Assembly: GCA_013306675.1 (NCBI GenBank)
Contig: JABLUY010000038.1
Coordinates: 1-64,000, forward strand
Reading direction: 5' to 3'
Length of the DNA stretch: 64,000 nucleotides
DNA from: Thraustochytrium sp. TN22
Lineage: Eukaryota > Sar > Bigyra > Thraustochytrida > Thraustochytriidae
Shown: positions 47,875 to 57,900 of the stretch, piece by piece
Layout: each line of letters opens with the position of its first letter
Numbering within the stretch: the first letter of the stretch is position 1
The notes under the pieces: model-generated
What the model saw: the letters and a program-made list of their open reading frames with translations, nothing else
The model's database searches: none
What the model was told of the DNA's origin: nothing
Made by a program: the position numbers and the translations under genes

Positions 47875-48774
47875 ATGCCGACGGTCAAGGAGGTGCAGCT
47901 GGGCGGCACGGCCCACGGCGGCGCGCTGGAGGCGTGGGAGATCACGAGCGAGGAGACGGGCGCCAGCGTGTGCGTCAGCAAGTTTGGCGGCACCCTGTAC
48001 TCGTACAAGACAGCGGACGGCGAGGAAAAGCTCTTTTTGTCGGCGGAGTCGCGCACCGACCGTACCAAGCCGGTGCGCGGCGGCGTGCCGCTCGTGTTCC
48101 CGCAGTTTGGCGCCGGCCCGCTGCCGAACCACGGCTTCGCGCGCACGAGCGAGTGGGTGCTGGAAGACTCGCCCACTGAGAAGGACGGCCTCGTGGCGGC
48201 GTCCTTTGTGCTGTCGAGCAATGACGAGACCATGGCGCAGTGGCCGCACCCGTTCAAGCTCGTGCACACCGTCATGTTCGGCGCATCGCAGATGCAGACC
48301 AGCATGAACGTGACCAACACGGGTGATGATGACTTCGACTTCCAAACGCTTCTTCACACCTACTATCGCATCTCGGACATCTCGGCGCTCTCCGTCAAGG
48401 GTCTCAAGGGCCTCAGTTACGTGGACCAGCTGCAGGACAGCAAGACGTTCACGGAGGAGAACGACGCGATCGAGTTCGCCGGCGAGACGGACCGCATCTA
48501 CACGGACGCCAAGGGCCCAATCGAGCTCTCGGATGGCAAGGATCTCATCTCCATCGACCTCAGTTTCGTCAACGAGGGCAGCGAGAGCCCCGCCGCCTGC
48601 GACGCTGTGCTCTGGAACCCGTGGACCGAGAAGTCGCAGCGCACCGCCGACTTTGGCGACGACGAGTTCCACGTCATGGTCTGCCTTGAGCCGGGCTGCG
48701 TCTCGCGTTTCGAGACCTGCAAGCCTGGCGAGACTTGGGTGCTCACGCAGGCTGTCACCTTTTCCAAGATCTGA
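47875..48774 (+). CDS. Glucose-6-phosphate 1-epimerase (hexose-6-phosphate mutarotase)
   Basis: A 299-residue galactose-mutarotase-fold enzyme that interconverts the alpha and beta anomers of hexose 6-phosphates in the cytosol. The family core is plain: VRGGVPLVFPQFG, LPNHGFARTSEW (substrate-phosphate Arg and catalytic His region), the second catalytic stretch HTYYRI, and the C-terminal WNPWTEK and VCLEPG. Length equals the usual ~290-310 residues, with no extra domains. ATG 47875 (MPTVKEVQLGG) is the only reasonable start. Codon use is strongly GC-ending. Confidence 0.93.
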   Translation: MPTVKEVQLGGTAHGGALEAWEITSEETGASVCVSKFGGTLYSYKTADGEEKLFLSAESRTDRTKPVRGGVPLVFPQFGAGPLPNHGFARTSEWVLEDSPTEKDGLVAASFVLSSNDETMAQWPHPFKLVHTVMFGASQMQTSMNVTNTGDDDFDFQTLLHTYYRISDISALSVKGLKGLSYVDQLQDSKTFTEENDAIEFAGETDRIYTDAKGPIELSDGKDLISIDLSFVNEGSESPAACDAVLWNPWTEKSQRTADFGDDEFHVMVCLEPGCVSRFETCKPGETWVLTQAVTFSKI

Positions 48775-49067
48775 TAGAAAACAACAACCTAAGCTTGAAC
48801 ACAAAAGCCAAGACGCGAGGTGTGCGATGATGGATGTGTGTGTGCCAAGGAGGAGTCTGCAGCAGACCAAAAGGCCTTGAGGATTGCGCACTTTGCTTTG
48901 GCACGAGACATCGTGAACAGCGTCATTCCGAGAATGAATGATGAAACTTCAGAATGTTTGTCTCCTCTTCTACGAGAGCTAAGCATGCGAAGTACGGGTC
49001 GAGGGTAGGGGAAGCAGGTACCACCACGAAAAGAAAACGTCAGGGTGGTGACTGCTTGTTGTGGCGG

Positions 49068-49100
<33 letters not shown>

Positions 49101-49235
49101 GGCGAAAAGGGCGCCACCCACGTCGATGGCCGCGTGATGAAATGAAAAACATCGATGGCCCGAGTGGCTGGCTGGCTGGCTGGCTGGCAGATGGAGAGCG
49201 GGGAAGAAGCAAACAGCCAACGCGAGGCGAATTCC
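48775..49235. other. Convergent spacer with (GA)n and (GGCT)n
   Basis: A 461-nt stretch between two stop codons, less GC-rich than the genes. It includes a (GA)n tract at 49069-49094 and a (GGCT)n tract at 49166-49188. No gene recognised. Confidence 0.6.
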
Positions 49236-50846
49236 TTAGGCCTGACCGGCGCTGGCGAGAACATCGTCGACACGGAGGATGAGCTTGGCGAGCTGGTTAG
49301 CCATCTGGACCTGGGAGATCTTGCTGGTGAGGGTCTCAAAGACCAGGGCGTTCTTCATGTTGGCCTCCTGGTTGCCCATGGCGTCGATGCCGATGAACGG
49401 GTTGTTCTCGCTGACCTGGCGCGCCTTGATGTTGGAGAGCATGGTGATCGGGGGCAGGCCGGAGTTCTCGGCGAGGGCCATGGGGACGTCGTCGAGAGCA
49501 TCGGCGAAGGCGCGGATGGCGTACTGCTCGATGCCAGTGATCGTGTCAGCGTAGTCGGAGATGGCAAGCGAGCAGGCGACCTCGGCGGAGCCGCCGCCAT
49601 AGACGATGCGGTTGTCCTTGATGAGGTTGCGCGTGACGCACATGGCATCGTGGAGCGAGCGCTTGCCCTCGTCAACGACCATCTTGTTGCCGCCGCGCAC
49701 GAAAACGGTGACGGTCTTGGAGTTCTTGCAGTCCTCGATGTACATCATGCGGTCCTTGGTGGTGCCAAACTGGACCTCGCGCACGCGGCCGGCGCGGCCG
49801 AGCTTGTCCGGGGTGATCTCCTCGAAGCGCGGCACGATGCGGGCGCCGGTGGCCATGGCGAGCAGCTCGACCTCGACGCCGCCGACCCAGCGCACGGCAG
49901 GCAGCTTCTCCTGCACGAGGATGCCGAGCGAGTCGTCCTCCATGCCCCACTGGCAAAAGACAACATTCGCGCCGGAGTCCTTGCACATCTTGACCATGTC
50001 GGTGTAGTACTTTTGCTCCTGCTCGTAGAGCGCCTTGTAGGCCTCGGCGGACTTAATATCGAGCTTGTGCTTGGTCTTGGGCTTGGGCGCCTCAAACGGG
50101 CAGGTGAGGAGGAGGATCTTGGCGTCCTCGACCTGCTTGGGCATCTGCGGGTGCGCCCAGTCCTTGTCGAGGATGACGCCGTCGACGAGCTCGGTGTCCT
50201 CCAGGGTGCCACCGACCTTGCCCTCCATCTTGATGAGATCGAAGTTGACGTCCTTGCGGTCGAGGTCCGCCACGGACAGCACCGCGTCCACCGCGATCTG
50301 CGCCATCTTCTGCTTGTAGCGGTGCACGATCTTGGAGCTGAGCGTGGTGGACGCCGTGCGGATGAGCGGCTCCAGGTTGTCCTTGCTAAACTCCACGGTG
50401 TCGCAGATCTCCTCGAGCTTCGCGACGGCCACCTCGCAGGCCTTCTCAAAGCCCTCGGCGATGCGCACCGCGTGGATGCCCTCGTCCAGCAGCTTGCTGG
50501 CCTGCGCCAGCAGCGCGCCGGCCAGGACCACCACGCCGGTCGTGCCGTCGCCGATCTCGTTGTCCTGCGACTGCGAGAGCTCCACCATGAGACGGGCCAC
50601 CTGGTGCTCCACCTCCATCTTGTTCAGGATGGTGGCGCCGTCGTTGGTGATGGTCACGTCGCCGTCGGGGGAGACCATCATCTTGTCCATGCCCTTGGGC
50701 CCCAGCGACGACCGCAGAAGCCCGGCCACCGTGCGCGCCGCCAGGATGTTGGCCTTCTGCGCGTCCAGCCCCTTGAGCCGCTGCCGCTGCTCCTGCTCGC
50801 GCATCACGATGAACGGCCGCCCGAACTCATCGAAGACCACGCTCAT
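49236..50846 (-). CDS. CCT5: Chaperonin CCT/TRiC subunit epsilon
   Basis: A 536-residue group II chaperonin subunit; eight different subunits form the cytosolic ring that folds actin, tubulin and others. The start at 50846 gives [15 protein letters not shown], matching the epsilon-specific opening FDEYGRPF. Motifs are the nucleotide-binding [11 protein letters not shown] and [12 protein letters not shown] (with the catalytic Asp), then [15 protein letters not shown] and [10 protein letters not shown]. The [10 protein letters not shown] block and FGTTKD are closer to epsilon than to any other subunit. Length is typical (about 540). The frame upstream of 50846 is repeat-derived leader. Confidence 0.95.
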   Translation of the reverse strand: MSVVFDEFGRPFIVMREQEQRQRLKGLDAQKANILAARTVAGLLRSSLGPKGMDKMMVSPDGDVTITNDGATILNKMEVEHQVARLMVELSQSQDNEIGDGTTGVVVLAGALLAQASKLLDEGIHAVRIAEGFEKACEVAVAKLEEICDTVEFSKDNLEPLIRTASTTLSSKIVHRYKQKMAQIAVDAVLSVADLDRKDVNFDLIKMEGKVGGTLEDTELVDGVILDKDWAHPQMPKQVEDAKILLLTCPFEAPKPKTKHKLDIKSAEAYKALYEQEQKYYTDMVKMCKDSGANVVFCQWGMEDDSLGILVQEKLPAVRWVGGVEVELLAMATGARIVPRFEEITPDKLGRAGRVREVQFGTTKDRMMYIEDCKNSKTVTVFVRGGNKMVVDEGKRSLHDAMCVTRNLIKDNRIVYGGGSAEVACSLAISDYADTITGIEQYAIRAFADALDDVPMALAENSGLPPITMLSNIKARQVSENNPFIGIDAMGNQEANMKNALVFETLTSKISQVQMANQLAKLILRVDDVLASAGQA

Positions 50847-51153
50847 CTTTTCTGCCCTCGCTCGCTCGCTCGCTCGCTCGCTCCGCGCTCGCCGCGCTCC
50901 CTGCTCTGCTCTGCTGGCTGGCTGGCTGTTCTGCCCTCCCGCCGCTCCTCCCTCTCGCTGGCCGCCGCGGTTCAAACCGCCGCGTGCGATGCCCGATCCC
51001 TCGCCTCGCCTCGCCTCTCCTCGCCTCGCCTGCCGCCGCCGCCGACCGCGCCGCAGCGCCCGGGGCCGGGCCTCGCGCCGCCGCCGACTGCTCGCCGCGC
51101 CGCCCGCTCGCCCGCTCGCCGCGGCGCCGCGCGCGCTTCTCCTTCTGCCGCGC

Positions 51154-51184
<31 letters not shown>

Positions 51185-51604
51185 GCGCCCCTCCTTTCGC
51201 GAAGAGGGCCGCCTCGATCCCAACGGGCGCTGGCCGCACTCTCCCTCTCTGCCCCCTCTGGGGCTGCTCCAGCCGCGCCCCCCTCCTCGTTGCTGGGGTG
51301 CAACGCAGGAGTCTCAAAGTTGTGAAGAGCCCCCGTGGTGCTAGTCGCGGCGGGCGTTAGGCGCTTTTAATTCACGAAGGACTGCCACCGGCGCGGGGGC
51401 ACTTTGCAAGTAGTGCGCGGCGCGGCGGGGTGCGCGCCGAGATCTGAGTGGGCGTGGTTCGCGTTTTGTCTCTGTCTCTCCTCCAAGTTGGAGAGATCAT
51501 CTGCCACGTGAAGAGCGAGTCAAGGGCGAGGCGTAGGAGCGCGCAGGGTGCAAAGCGGCGAACACGCTGCGAAGCGACGCGACCTGCCCTGGCTGGCTAG
51601 CGCA
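50847..51604. promoter_or_regulatory. Divergent spacer with (GCTC)n and (CCG)n
   Basis: About 760 nt between head-to-head genes. A (CGCT)n run at about 50857-50882 is in the probable CCT5 leader. A (CTCGC)-type run lies at 51000-51030 and a (GCC)n run at about 51157-51185. The last 250 nt have balanced composition and may hold the histidine-phosphatase promoter. Confidence 0.5.
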
Positions 51605-52512
51605 ATGCACAGGCGGCTGCGGACTCAGGAGGTGGTGCTGCTGCGGCACGCAGAGTCCGAGGCGCAGTGCGCGGAGCGGGACCTGCGCAAGCGTAGCTTA
51701 GACCTGCTGGACGCGAGGCTGGCGCCCGCGGGCCGCGCGGCCATGGAGGCGCTGGGGAGCGCCGCTCCGCGCGACGCGTTGCTGGGCGCGGTCACGCTCG
51801 TGCTCTGCTCGCCGCTCTCGCGCGCCATTGAGACGGCCTGTCTCGTGTTCAAGAACGTGCGCTGCCGCATCGTCATTGTGCCGGAGCTCTCGGAGTTTGC
51901 GCTTACGCGCAAGATGAGCGGTTACGAGAACCGAGGGCGCCCGTGCGCGGCGCTCCTGCAGGACGTGGACCTGCGTGCGCTGCCTCGCTTCGCGGACATC
52001 GACTTTACGCTCGTGCACAACTACGAGGCGAACTACGGCGAGCCGTGGTGGTCTGGAGGGTAGGTTTCTTTGTCAAAAGACGGTACCATACAGGAAGGAG
52101 CGAGAGAGGCTGACGGCTTTGGGCCTTGGGCTGCGTTGGACGTTTCTGCAGGTACTTGCCCGCGAAATCCGCTGCGCAGATCGCACGCCTCCGCAAAATC
52201 CTGCTCGCCTTTCCCGAGGATCGCCTCGCTCTCGTGGGCCATTGCTGCAACGTAAGTCTTTGCAGGCTCTCGGCCATCTTCTTCCACCAGGCTGCTGACG
52301 TCACACGAGTACCACGACGTACATACGCACAGTTCATGAAGCTCCTGGGGTCCTTTTCACGCATCCCGAACGGCATCCCGCTCGCCTGCACGGTCTCGCT
52401 CCGAGCGAGCGGCCACATCTCCGTACGCCGCCGCAGCCGACGACGGCGGTCCACCTCGGCCCGCATCGCGCCGGCCGCCGTGCCCTCGAGGCAGCCAGCT
52501 GGCGTCAGGTAG
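51605..52512 (+). CDS. Histidine phosphatase (phosphoglycerate-mutase-like), three exons
   Basis: A 244-residue branch-1 histidine phosphatase if spliced as exons 51605-52059, 52152-52251 and 52333-52512. The catalytic RHAESE lies at the N-terminus (LLRHAE), followed by LCSPLSRAIETA with its conserved Arg, PELSEF, and the second catalytic histidine in LALVGHCCN. Splicing the second intron joins GHCCN to FMKLLG, matching the family pattern G-H-x-x-F-x-x-x-L-L. Substrates in this family range from sugar phosphates to proteins and cannot be told. The C-terminus after residue ~205 is Arg-rich and may be disordered. ATG 51605 is the first in frame. Confidence 0.82.
52060..52151 (+). other. Intron 1 (92 nt) of the histidine-phosphatase gene
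   Basis: Donor GTAGGT, acceptor TTTCTGCAG. Without it the frame stops at TAG 52061-52063; with it exon 1 joins a frame that continues the phosphatase fold (phase 2, glycine codon). Confidence 0.88.
52252..52332 (+). other. Intron 2 (81 nt, in frame, stop-free) of the histidine-phosphatase gene
   Basis: Donor GTAAGT directly after GHCCN, branch-like CTGAC at about 52290, acceptor GCACAG. It is a multiple of three with no stop, so retention would insert 27 residues next to the active-site histidine. Family resemblance favours removal. Confidence 0.7.
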
Positions 52513-53096
52513 CAAGCCGCGGGTCGGCAATCTTCGCTCTCGCGGCGCGCCCTCTCAGCTCGCTCTCGCTCTGCTGGCTGCTGGTCGTGTTGTTGGTTCG
52601 AGTTGGCTGCCATGCGTGGCATGCTGCTGTAAGTTAGTTTTTGTTTTGCGTGCCACTTGCAGTGTTGTTGTCTACCTACAGTGCTTGCGCGCCTGCGGTC
52701 GCCGCACCAAACCCGGACGCTGCCGCCGCCACCGCGCCGCCGCCGCGCCGCCGCGGAGCGCGAGCGCGCAGCGAGCGCGCAGCGAGCGCGCCGTGCCGCC
52801 GCGCCGCCGCCCGCGCCGCGCCGCGCCGCCGCGCCGCGCCGCGCCGCGCCGCCGCCACCGCCGCCACCGCCGCCGTTGCGGCATCGCGCGAGCGGGGGCG
52901 GGTAGCGGCGAAGGGGGAGGAGGCGGAGCGCGAGCGGAGCAGGAGCAGGGAGGAGGGGCCGGGCGGCCCGGCGCGCGCGCGTGAGCAGCCCGTCTGCGTG
53001 CTTGCGGCTTGCGAGCGTGCGAGCGTGCGAGCGTGCGAGCGTGCGAGCGTGCGTGTCTGCTCGCGTGCCCGGCGTGCCTGGCGTGAAAAGCCGAGG
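52513..53096. other. Spacer and leader between histidine phosphatase and ataxin-2 genes
   Basis: About 580 nt, including GCCGC runs near 52735-52875 and four to five GCGAGCGT units at about 53012-53052, likely in the ataxin-2 5' UTR. No gene recognised. Confidence 0.5.
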
Positions 53097-54799
53097 ATGA
53101 ACGGGCAAAAGAGCGCGAGCGCGGCAGCCAAGGACCGCGTGGCCTTCGCGCTGGCGTACCTGGTGGGTCAGCGCGTGGAGGTGACCAAGACGGATGGGAG
53201 CGTGCTGGTGGGCGTGCTGACGGGCGCCAAGCACACGACGGCGGACGAGGGCGCGACGCTGGAGGGCGTGACGCTGCAGTACGCGCGCGTCAAGGGCGAC
53301 ACGAGCGGCACGGCGCCGACCAAGGCGACGACCAACGTGCTGTGGAGCGAGACGACGAGCATCTTCGCGGCAGATGCCGGCGGCCTGGTGGGCGCCGTGA
53401 CGGCCGAGACGAGCGGCGCGGCGGCGGGCGCCGGCAGCGGCTTCCGCACGGACACGGACATCAGCAAGAACGCGCGCGGCGGTGGCGGCGGCGCGCGGCA
53501 GCTGCAGTCCGCAGCGTGGCTGGCGAGCCCGCCCGTGGCGGGCGGCGGTGCCGGCGACAGCTCGCTCAAGGGCAGCACCCTGGAGGACGCGGGCAAGGCG
53601 GGCGGCGGCCAGTGGGACCAGTTCGAGGCGAACGAAAAGCTGTATGGCGTCAAGTCGACCTACGATGAGAGTCTGTACACGACGGTGCTGGACAAGGGCA
53701 AGGTGTCAGAGGCGGACCGGCGGCGCGCCGACCGCGTGGCGCGCTCCATCGAGACGCAGTCCTCGAGCAACTACCACGTTCTTGAAGAGCGTGGCCAGCA
53801 GCCTCGGGGCCCGGGCGGCGAGGAGCCGGATGAGGAGGCCAGGTACTCGTCCGTCTCGCGCACGGAAGGGAGCTACGAGCCTCCGCACCGCCGCGCCACG
53901 CCAGACGCTTCGAACGGCGGCAGCGCCGCTCCCGCCAGCAGCAGCGGTGATGCCACCAAGAATGGAAACAACGGCAGCAAGCCTGCGGCCACACCCAAGG
54001 GGGCTCCGCCCGGGATGAGCTGGGCCGCCCGCGTGCGCGGTAGTCAGCAGGCTGAGACAGAGCAGCCTCCTGCTGCTGCAGCAGCAGCAGCAGCTGCTGC
54101 TGCTGAGGCGGCGCCGGCCAAGGCCTCTGCCGGCGCTGCTGCTGAGGCGAAGGCTTCCGAGGCGAAGACTGCCGATCCCAAGCCCGTCGAACCTAAGCAT
54201 GCTGCTGAGGGCAAGGCCAAGCCGGCGCCGGCGCCAACCAAGCAGCAGTCGGGAGCGGCCAAGAGCGGCCAGGCTGCCGCGGCGCCTGCAGCGGCTGGCT
54301 CTGCGGCGGATGCCAAGCGTGCGGAGCGGCAGCGCGACATTGATGGCTTCAAGCAGTTCTCGGAGCAGTTGAGCTCCAAGACGCATGCGAATGCCGCCGG
54401 CAATGGAGGAGAGGCCGCGAAGGCGGTGGAGTCCAAGGCGGCGGAGGCCAAGGCGGCTAACCCCAAGGCCGCGGAGCAGCCCAAGAAGCCGGCCAAGGCG
54501 CTTAACTCAGAAGCCAAGGAATGGCGACCAAATGTGAATGCCAAGGAGTTTACACCATCGCAACCGCAGCCCGCCCAACAGGTGCAGCAGCCGCAGCAGC
54601 AGCAGATGGGACCTGGCGGCTACATGGGCCCAATGGGACAGCCCTACATGGGCCCGGGTGGCTACATGCAGATGGCGCCCGGGTATGCATATCCGCCGCA
54701 AATGATGTATCCCGGCATGCCTATGCCTGGCCCGGGCATGTATCCCGGCGCCTACGGCCAGGCTCCGATGGCGTATTACGGCGGCCCGCCGCCTCCGAT

Positions 54800-54846
<47 letters not shown>

Positions 54847-54905
54847 CGCAGCAGCAACCGCAGCAGCAACAACAAACCCAGGAACAGGCAGGTGAGCAGC
54901 AGTAG
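53097..54905 (+). CDS. Ataxin-2/Pbp1 homologue
   Basis: A 602-residue RNA-binding regulator of mRNA stability and stress granules. An Lsm fold occupies about residues 10-85 (VGQRVEVTKTDGSVLVGVLTG). The LsmAD domain follows, with FRTDTDISK near 120 and WDQFEANEKLYGVKSTYDESLYTT near 175-200. A long Ala/Lys/Gln low-complexity stretch leads to a PAM2 motif (RPNVNAKEFTPSQ, about 479-491) that binds the MLLE domain of poly(A)-binding protein. The C-terminus is Pro/Gly/Met/Tyr-rich and ends in a poly-Gln run coded by CAG (about 54798-54845), as in animal ataxin-2 but at the other end. ATG 53097 follows a GTG- and repeat-rich leader. Confidence 0.93.
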
Positions 54906-55526
54906 AGCAAGAAAAGTGACATGGCACAGGCGCATGCCAAGACGACGACGGTACGGCACGGATCAACAGGTGCAGCAGGAAAGGCGGGGAGGATGGGGGG
55001 AGTGTCCTGGACACGAACGCGAGGCGAGGTAAGGCAAGCGAGTTGCGCAAGGGCTGAGGCTTTGCTTGCAGACGAAAAGAGTAAAGGAGAACAATGCAAG
55101 TTCATCTTGAGAGCCATGTTTGCACAAGCAAGTTCATGATGAGACCCATGCTTGCACGAAAAGCAAATTTACTCATCCTATCAATGAGACTCATGTTCGC
55201 ACAAGGAAGCAAGTTCATCGTGAGACCCCTCCGAGTACAACTTTTGATCTCCTTCTTCTTTGCGCCTCGATTCTTGGCGCACCTGTTCGTTCCTCAGGTC
55301 AGGACGATTCCTCCAAGACTTGAAACATCATCTTCAACATCATCTTCATCTTCACGTCTTCACACGGCCATTGCGCGCGTCGCGCAAACCGTCACATCAT
55401 CGCTGTCGTCGGTGTGGTCAAATATACAAGGGAAAAGAAAGCGGGCAAACGCGCATGCGTGCAGTGCATGCCGCGTGTGTTTGTCGTCGTGTGCGTGTGT
55501 GTGTTTGTGTACAATTGTGTCAGCCG
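54906..55526. other. Convergent 3' spacer, lower GC, with short imperfect repeats
   Basis: A 620-nt stretch markedly poorer in GC. Between about 55095 and 55225 the phrase GTTCATC.TGAGA.CCATG.TTGCAC recurs three to four times at ~35-nt spacing (an imperfect tandem repeat). A GTGTGTGT tract lies near 55488-55508. Both 3' UTRs should be here. No gene seen. Confidence 0.6.
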
Positions 55527-57068
55527 TCAGCAATAGTTGGAGAGCTCCTCCTGCAACTGGATGTCCCACATCTTGTTGCAGAGCTGCGCATAGAGCTCGG
55601 ACTGAGGACCGGAGGCCACCTCGGCGTGGGCCTTGACCGGGTCGATCCAGCGGCGCATGCCTTTGACGGAACCGAGCTTCTCGCAGGCGCCGAGCGCATC
55701 ATATTCCGTGCGCAGGAGCGCCCCGGGCGTGCAGAGGGCGGGCTCCTCGTGCAGCAGCGCGAGGCGCTCGTCGACGAGGTTCAGAGCCTCCTCGAACTCC
55801 CGCGCACGCAGCGCGTCCGCGATGTCCTTGTCGGTGGACACGAGGCGCTCGCGACGGCGCTCAGCGAGCTCGAGGTCCTCGCCCTTGAGCGAGCAGACCT
55901 CGCAGGCGCAGCGGAAGGCGTAGCGCTTGCGCAGTTGCGCGCGGCGGTCGGCACGGGGCAGTGACGTGTCGACGTATGAGACGTAGAGCTCTTCGCCGGG
56001 CGCCAGGTCGCGCAGCGCGTAGAATTCGAGCATTCCCGAGGCCTCGTTGAAACGGTAGCTCATGTTCGGGCTGCAGGAGTGATTGAGGCGCGAGGCGAAC
56101 TCAAAAACGCCAAAGGTGTCAACGCCCTTGGCGTCCTTGCCAATCGGGAGCGCGTTGGTGCGGCACACGCCTACCGGCGTCTTGCTGCCGCTGCTACTGC
56201 GGCGGCGGCGAGGACTGATGCTCTTGCTGCCCTTGCTACTCTTGCTGCTCCTTCTGCTCTTGCTGCTCTTGCTGCTCTTGCTGCTGGTGGGCGTCGCGGC
56301 GGCGGATGCCGGCTTGCGCGTGCCCTTGGTGTTGACCTGGTCGTTGTTGCCGCCGGGGATGGCCGTGGCAGAGGAGGTGGCAGCCTCCTCGGCCTCGGCC
56401 TCGGCCTCGGCGTCCGTGGCCTCGGTCGAGGCGGTGGACACGGTACAGGCTGAGCCTGTGGAGGCGGTGCGCAGCGACGAGGGGCGCGCGTCGGGCTCAC
56501 TGCGGCCGCGGCGGCGAGAGGATGCGGACTGCTGAGCCCTCGGGGCATCGGCAAGCTGCTGGTGCCTTCTTTGGAGCTGGCGACGGCGCTGCTCGAGGTT
56601 CGCCGGCTTCTTCTGCTCCTCGTCGTCTTGCTGCTTCAGCTTCTGCTTTTGCTGCTGCTGCTGCTGCAGGCCCGCTTCGTCCTCGCTGCCGACGTAAGCG
56701 TCGTGCAAGTTGAAGAAGACGTCGCGCTCCTCCTTGGACAAGTTGTCCTCGACCGCGAGTGCGACGTCCTCGCCGTTGCGGAATTGCAGCAGCGGCTTTT
56801 CCATGAAGACGACCTCGTACGTGAGGAAGGCGAACCGCGAGCGCAGCCCGCAGCCCTCGACGGCGCCCTCCGTGGATACCTCCACGCAGGCCTCGATGTC
56901 GGCGGCGCGCGCCTTGGGCGTGGTGCACCCTGTAATGAGGCCACCACGGGCCATCGCATAGCCCAGATGCCCGCCACTGCCGGGCGAGCTCGGCCACGTC
57001 GCGCTCTCGTCGCCGCTCGACATGCTCCTGGCGTCTAGCGCGTGGCGATTATTCTCCACGGGCATCAT
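55527..57068 (-). CDS. SET-domain methyltransferase-like protein, SMYD-type, with split SET
   Basis: A 513-residue protein with a SET domain in two pieces. The N-SET part covers about 62-125 (VEGCGLRSRFAF...VVFMEKPLLQF). It is interrupted by about 175 residues of Gln-, Glu-, Ser- and Lys-rich low complexity, and resumes at about 304 (TNALPIG...FEFASRLNHSCSPN). The catalytic NHSCSPN is 329-335, followed by LAPGEELYVSYVD. A post-SET zinc site CxCxxC lies at 387-392. No MYND finger is seen in the insert position used by SMYD proteins. The C-terminus has a short TPR-like helical region (about 400-500). It probably methylates lysine on histones or other proteins; the substrate is unknown. Confidence 0.85.
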   Translation of the reverse strand: MMPVENNRHALDARSMSSGDESATWPSSPGSGGHLGYAMARGGLITGCTTPKARAADIEACVEVSTEGAVEGCGLRSRFAFLTYEVVFMEKPLLQFRNGEDVALAVEDNLSKEERDVFFNLHDAYVGSEDEAGLQQQQQQKQKLKQQDDEEQKKPANLEQRRRQLQRRHQQLADAPRAQQSASSRRRGRSEPDARPSSLRTASTGSACTVSTASTEATDAEAEAEAEEAATSSATAIPGGNNDQVNTKGTRKPASAAATPTSSKSSKSSKSRRSSKSSKGSKSISPRRRRSSSGSKTPVGVCRTNALPIGKDAKGVDTFGVFEFASRLNHSCSPNMSYRFNEASGMLEFYALRDLAPGEELYVSYVDTSLPRADRRAQLRKRYAFRCACEVCSLKGEDLELAERRRERLVSTDKDIADALRAREFEEALNLVDERLALLHEEPALCTPGALLRTEYDALGACEKLGSVKGMRRWIDPVKAHAEVASGPQSELYAQLCNKMWDIQLQEELSNYC

Positions 57069-57869
57069 TCCCCTCTGGCGCGCGCACTGCAGCCCTCGTC
57101 GCGGCTGCCCGACCCCGCGGCCCGCGCGCTTTCACCTGCGCACTCACGGGCCTGCCCTGCTCGGGCCAGGCCTCGAGCGCACACGAAGCGCGCCCGCTCG
57201 CTGGCTCGCCGCCGCACCGCACGGGCGCGACGGTCGTCGCCTCCGTCAGCGCGGCACCAGCCTGCCCCAGCCCAGAGCGCTCTCTCTGCAGGTCTGCCGC
57301 GTGCTGCGAGCGGCGCGCCGCGTGCTGCGCGCGCGCGTTCTTGCTCTCGCCTCGCAGGCGAGGCTGCGGCTGCTGCCTGCCTGCCTGCTGGCTCTGGCTC
57401 GCCTCGCGGAAGCGGCAGCAGGCAGGAGGAGGGAGGAGGCTCGCGGCGAGACTCGAGCCGCTAGCTTGCCTCACGAGCCGAGACGCTGCGCCGCTGCCGC
57501 AAAAGCGCCGCACGCCACGGCCTCGCTGCGCCTGAACGCCGCGCCGCGCCGCGCCAGTCGCGCCGAGGATCGACCGCGACGTCTCGACTCGACTCGACTG
57601 CCAGGAGCTCTTGGCTCGAGCGAGCGTGCTCGTGCGCCAAGCGCGAGACGCGCGAGCAGCGCGAGCGCCGAAGCGGGTCTGCCGCCGGGACTCGCGACGC
57701 GGCCCGTGCGCGCGCCTTGTGCAGTATTTCTCCCTCGGACAGCAGCAGCAGCAGCTAAATTCCTTCGCTGCCCGCCGTCACCGGCCGCGCGCAGCCAGGC
57801 GCGGCGCTCTCCGACTCGCGCCGGCCGGGGCGGGACTCGTGCGCGTCCTGTCTGACTCTTGCTCTTGCT

Positions 57870-57900
<31 letters not shown>

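Noticed and set aside
52252-52265. A 14-nt intron (GTAAGTCTTTGCAG) in the histidine-phosphatase gene
   Set aside because: Far below any plausible spliceosomal size and it would shift the frame; the 81-nt alternative restores the family pattern.
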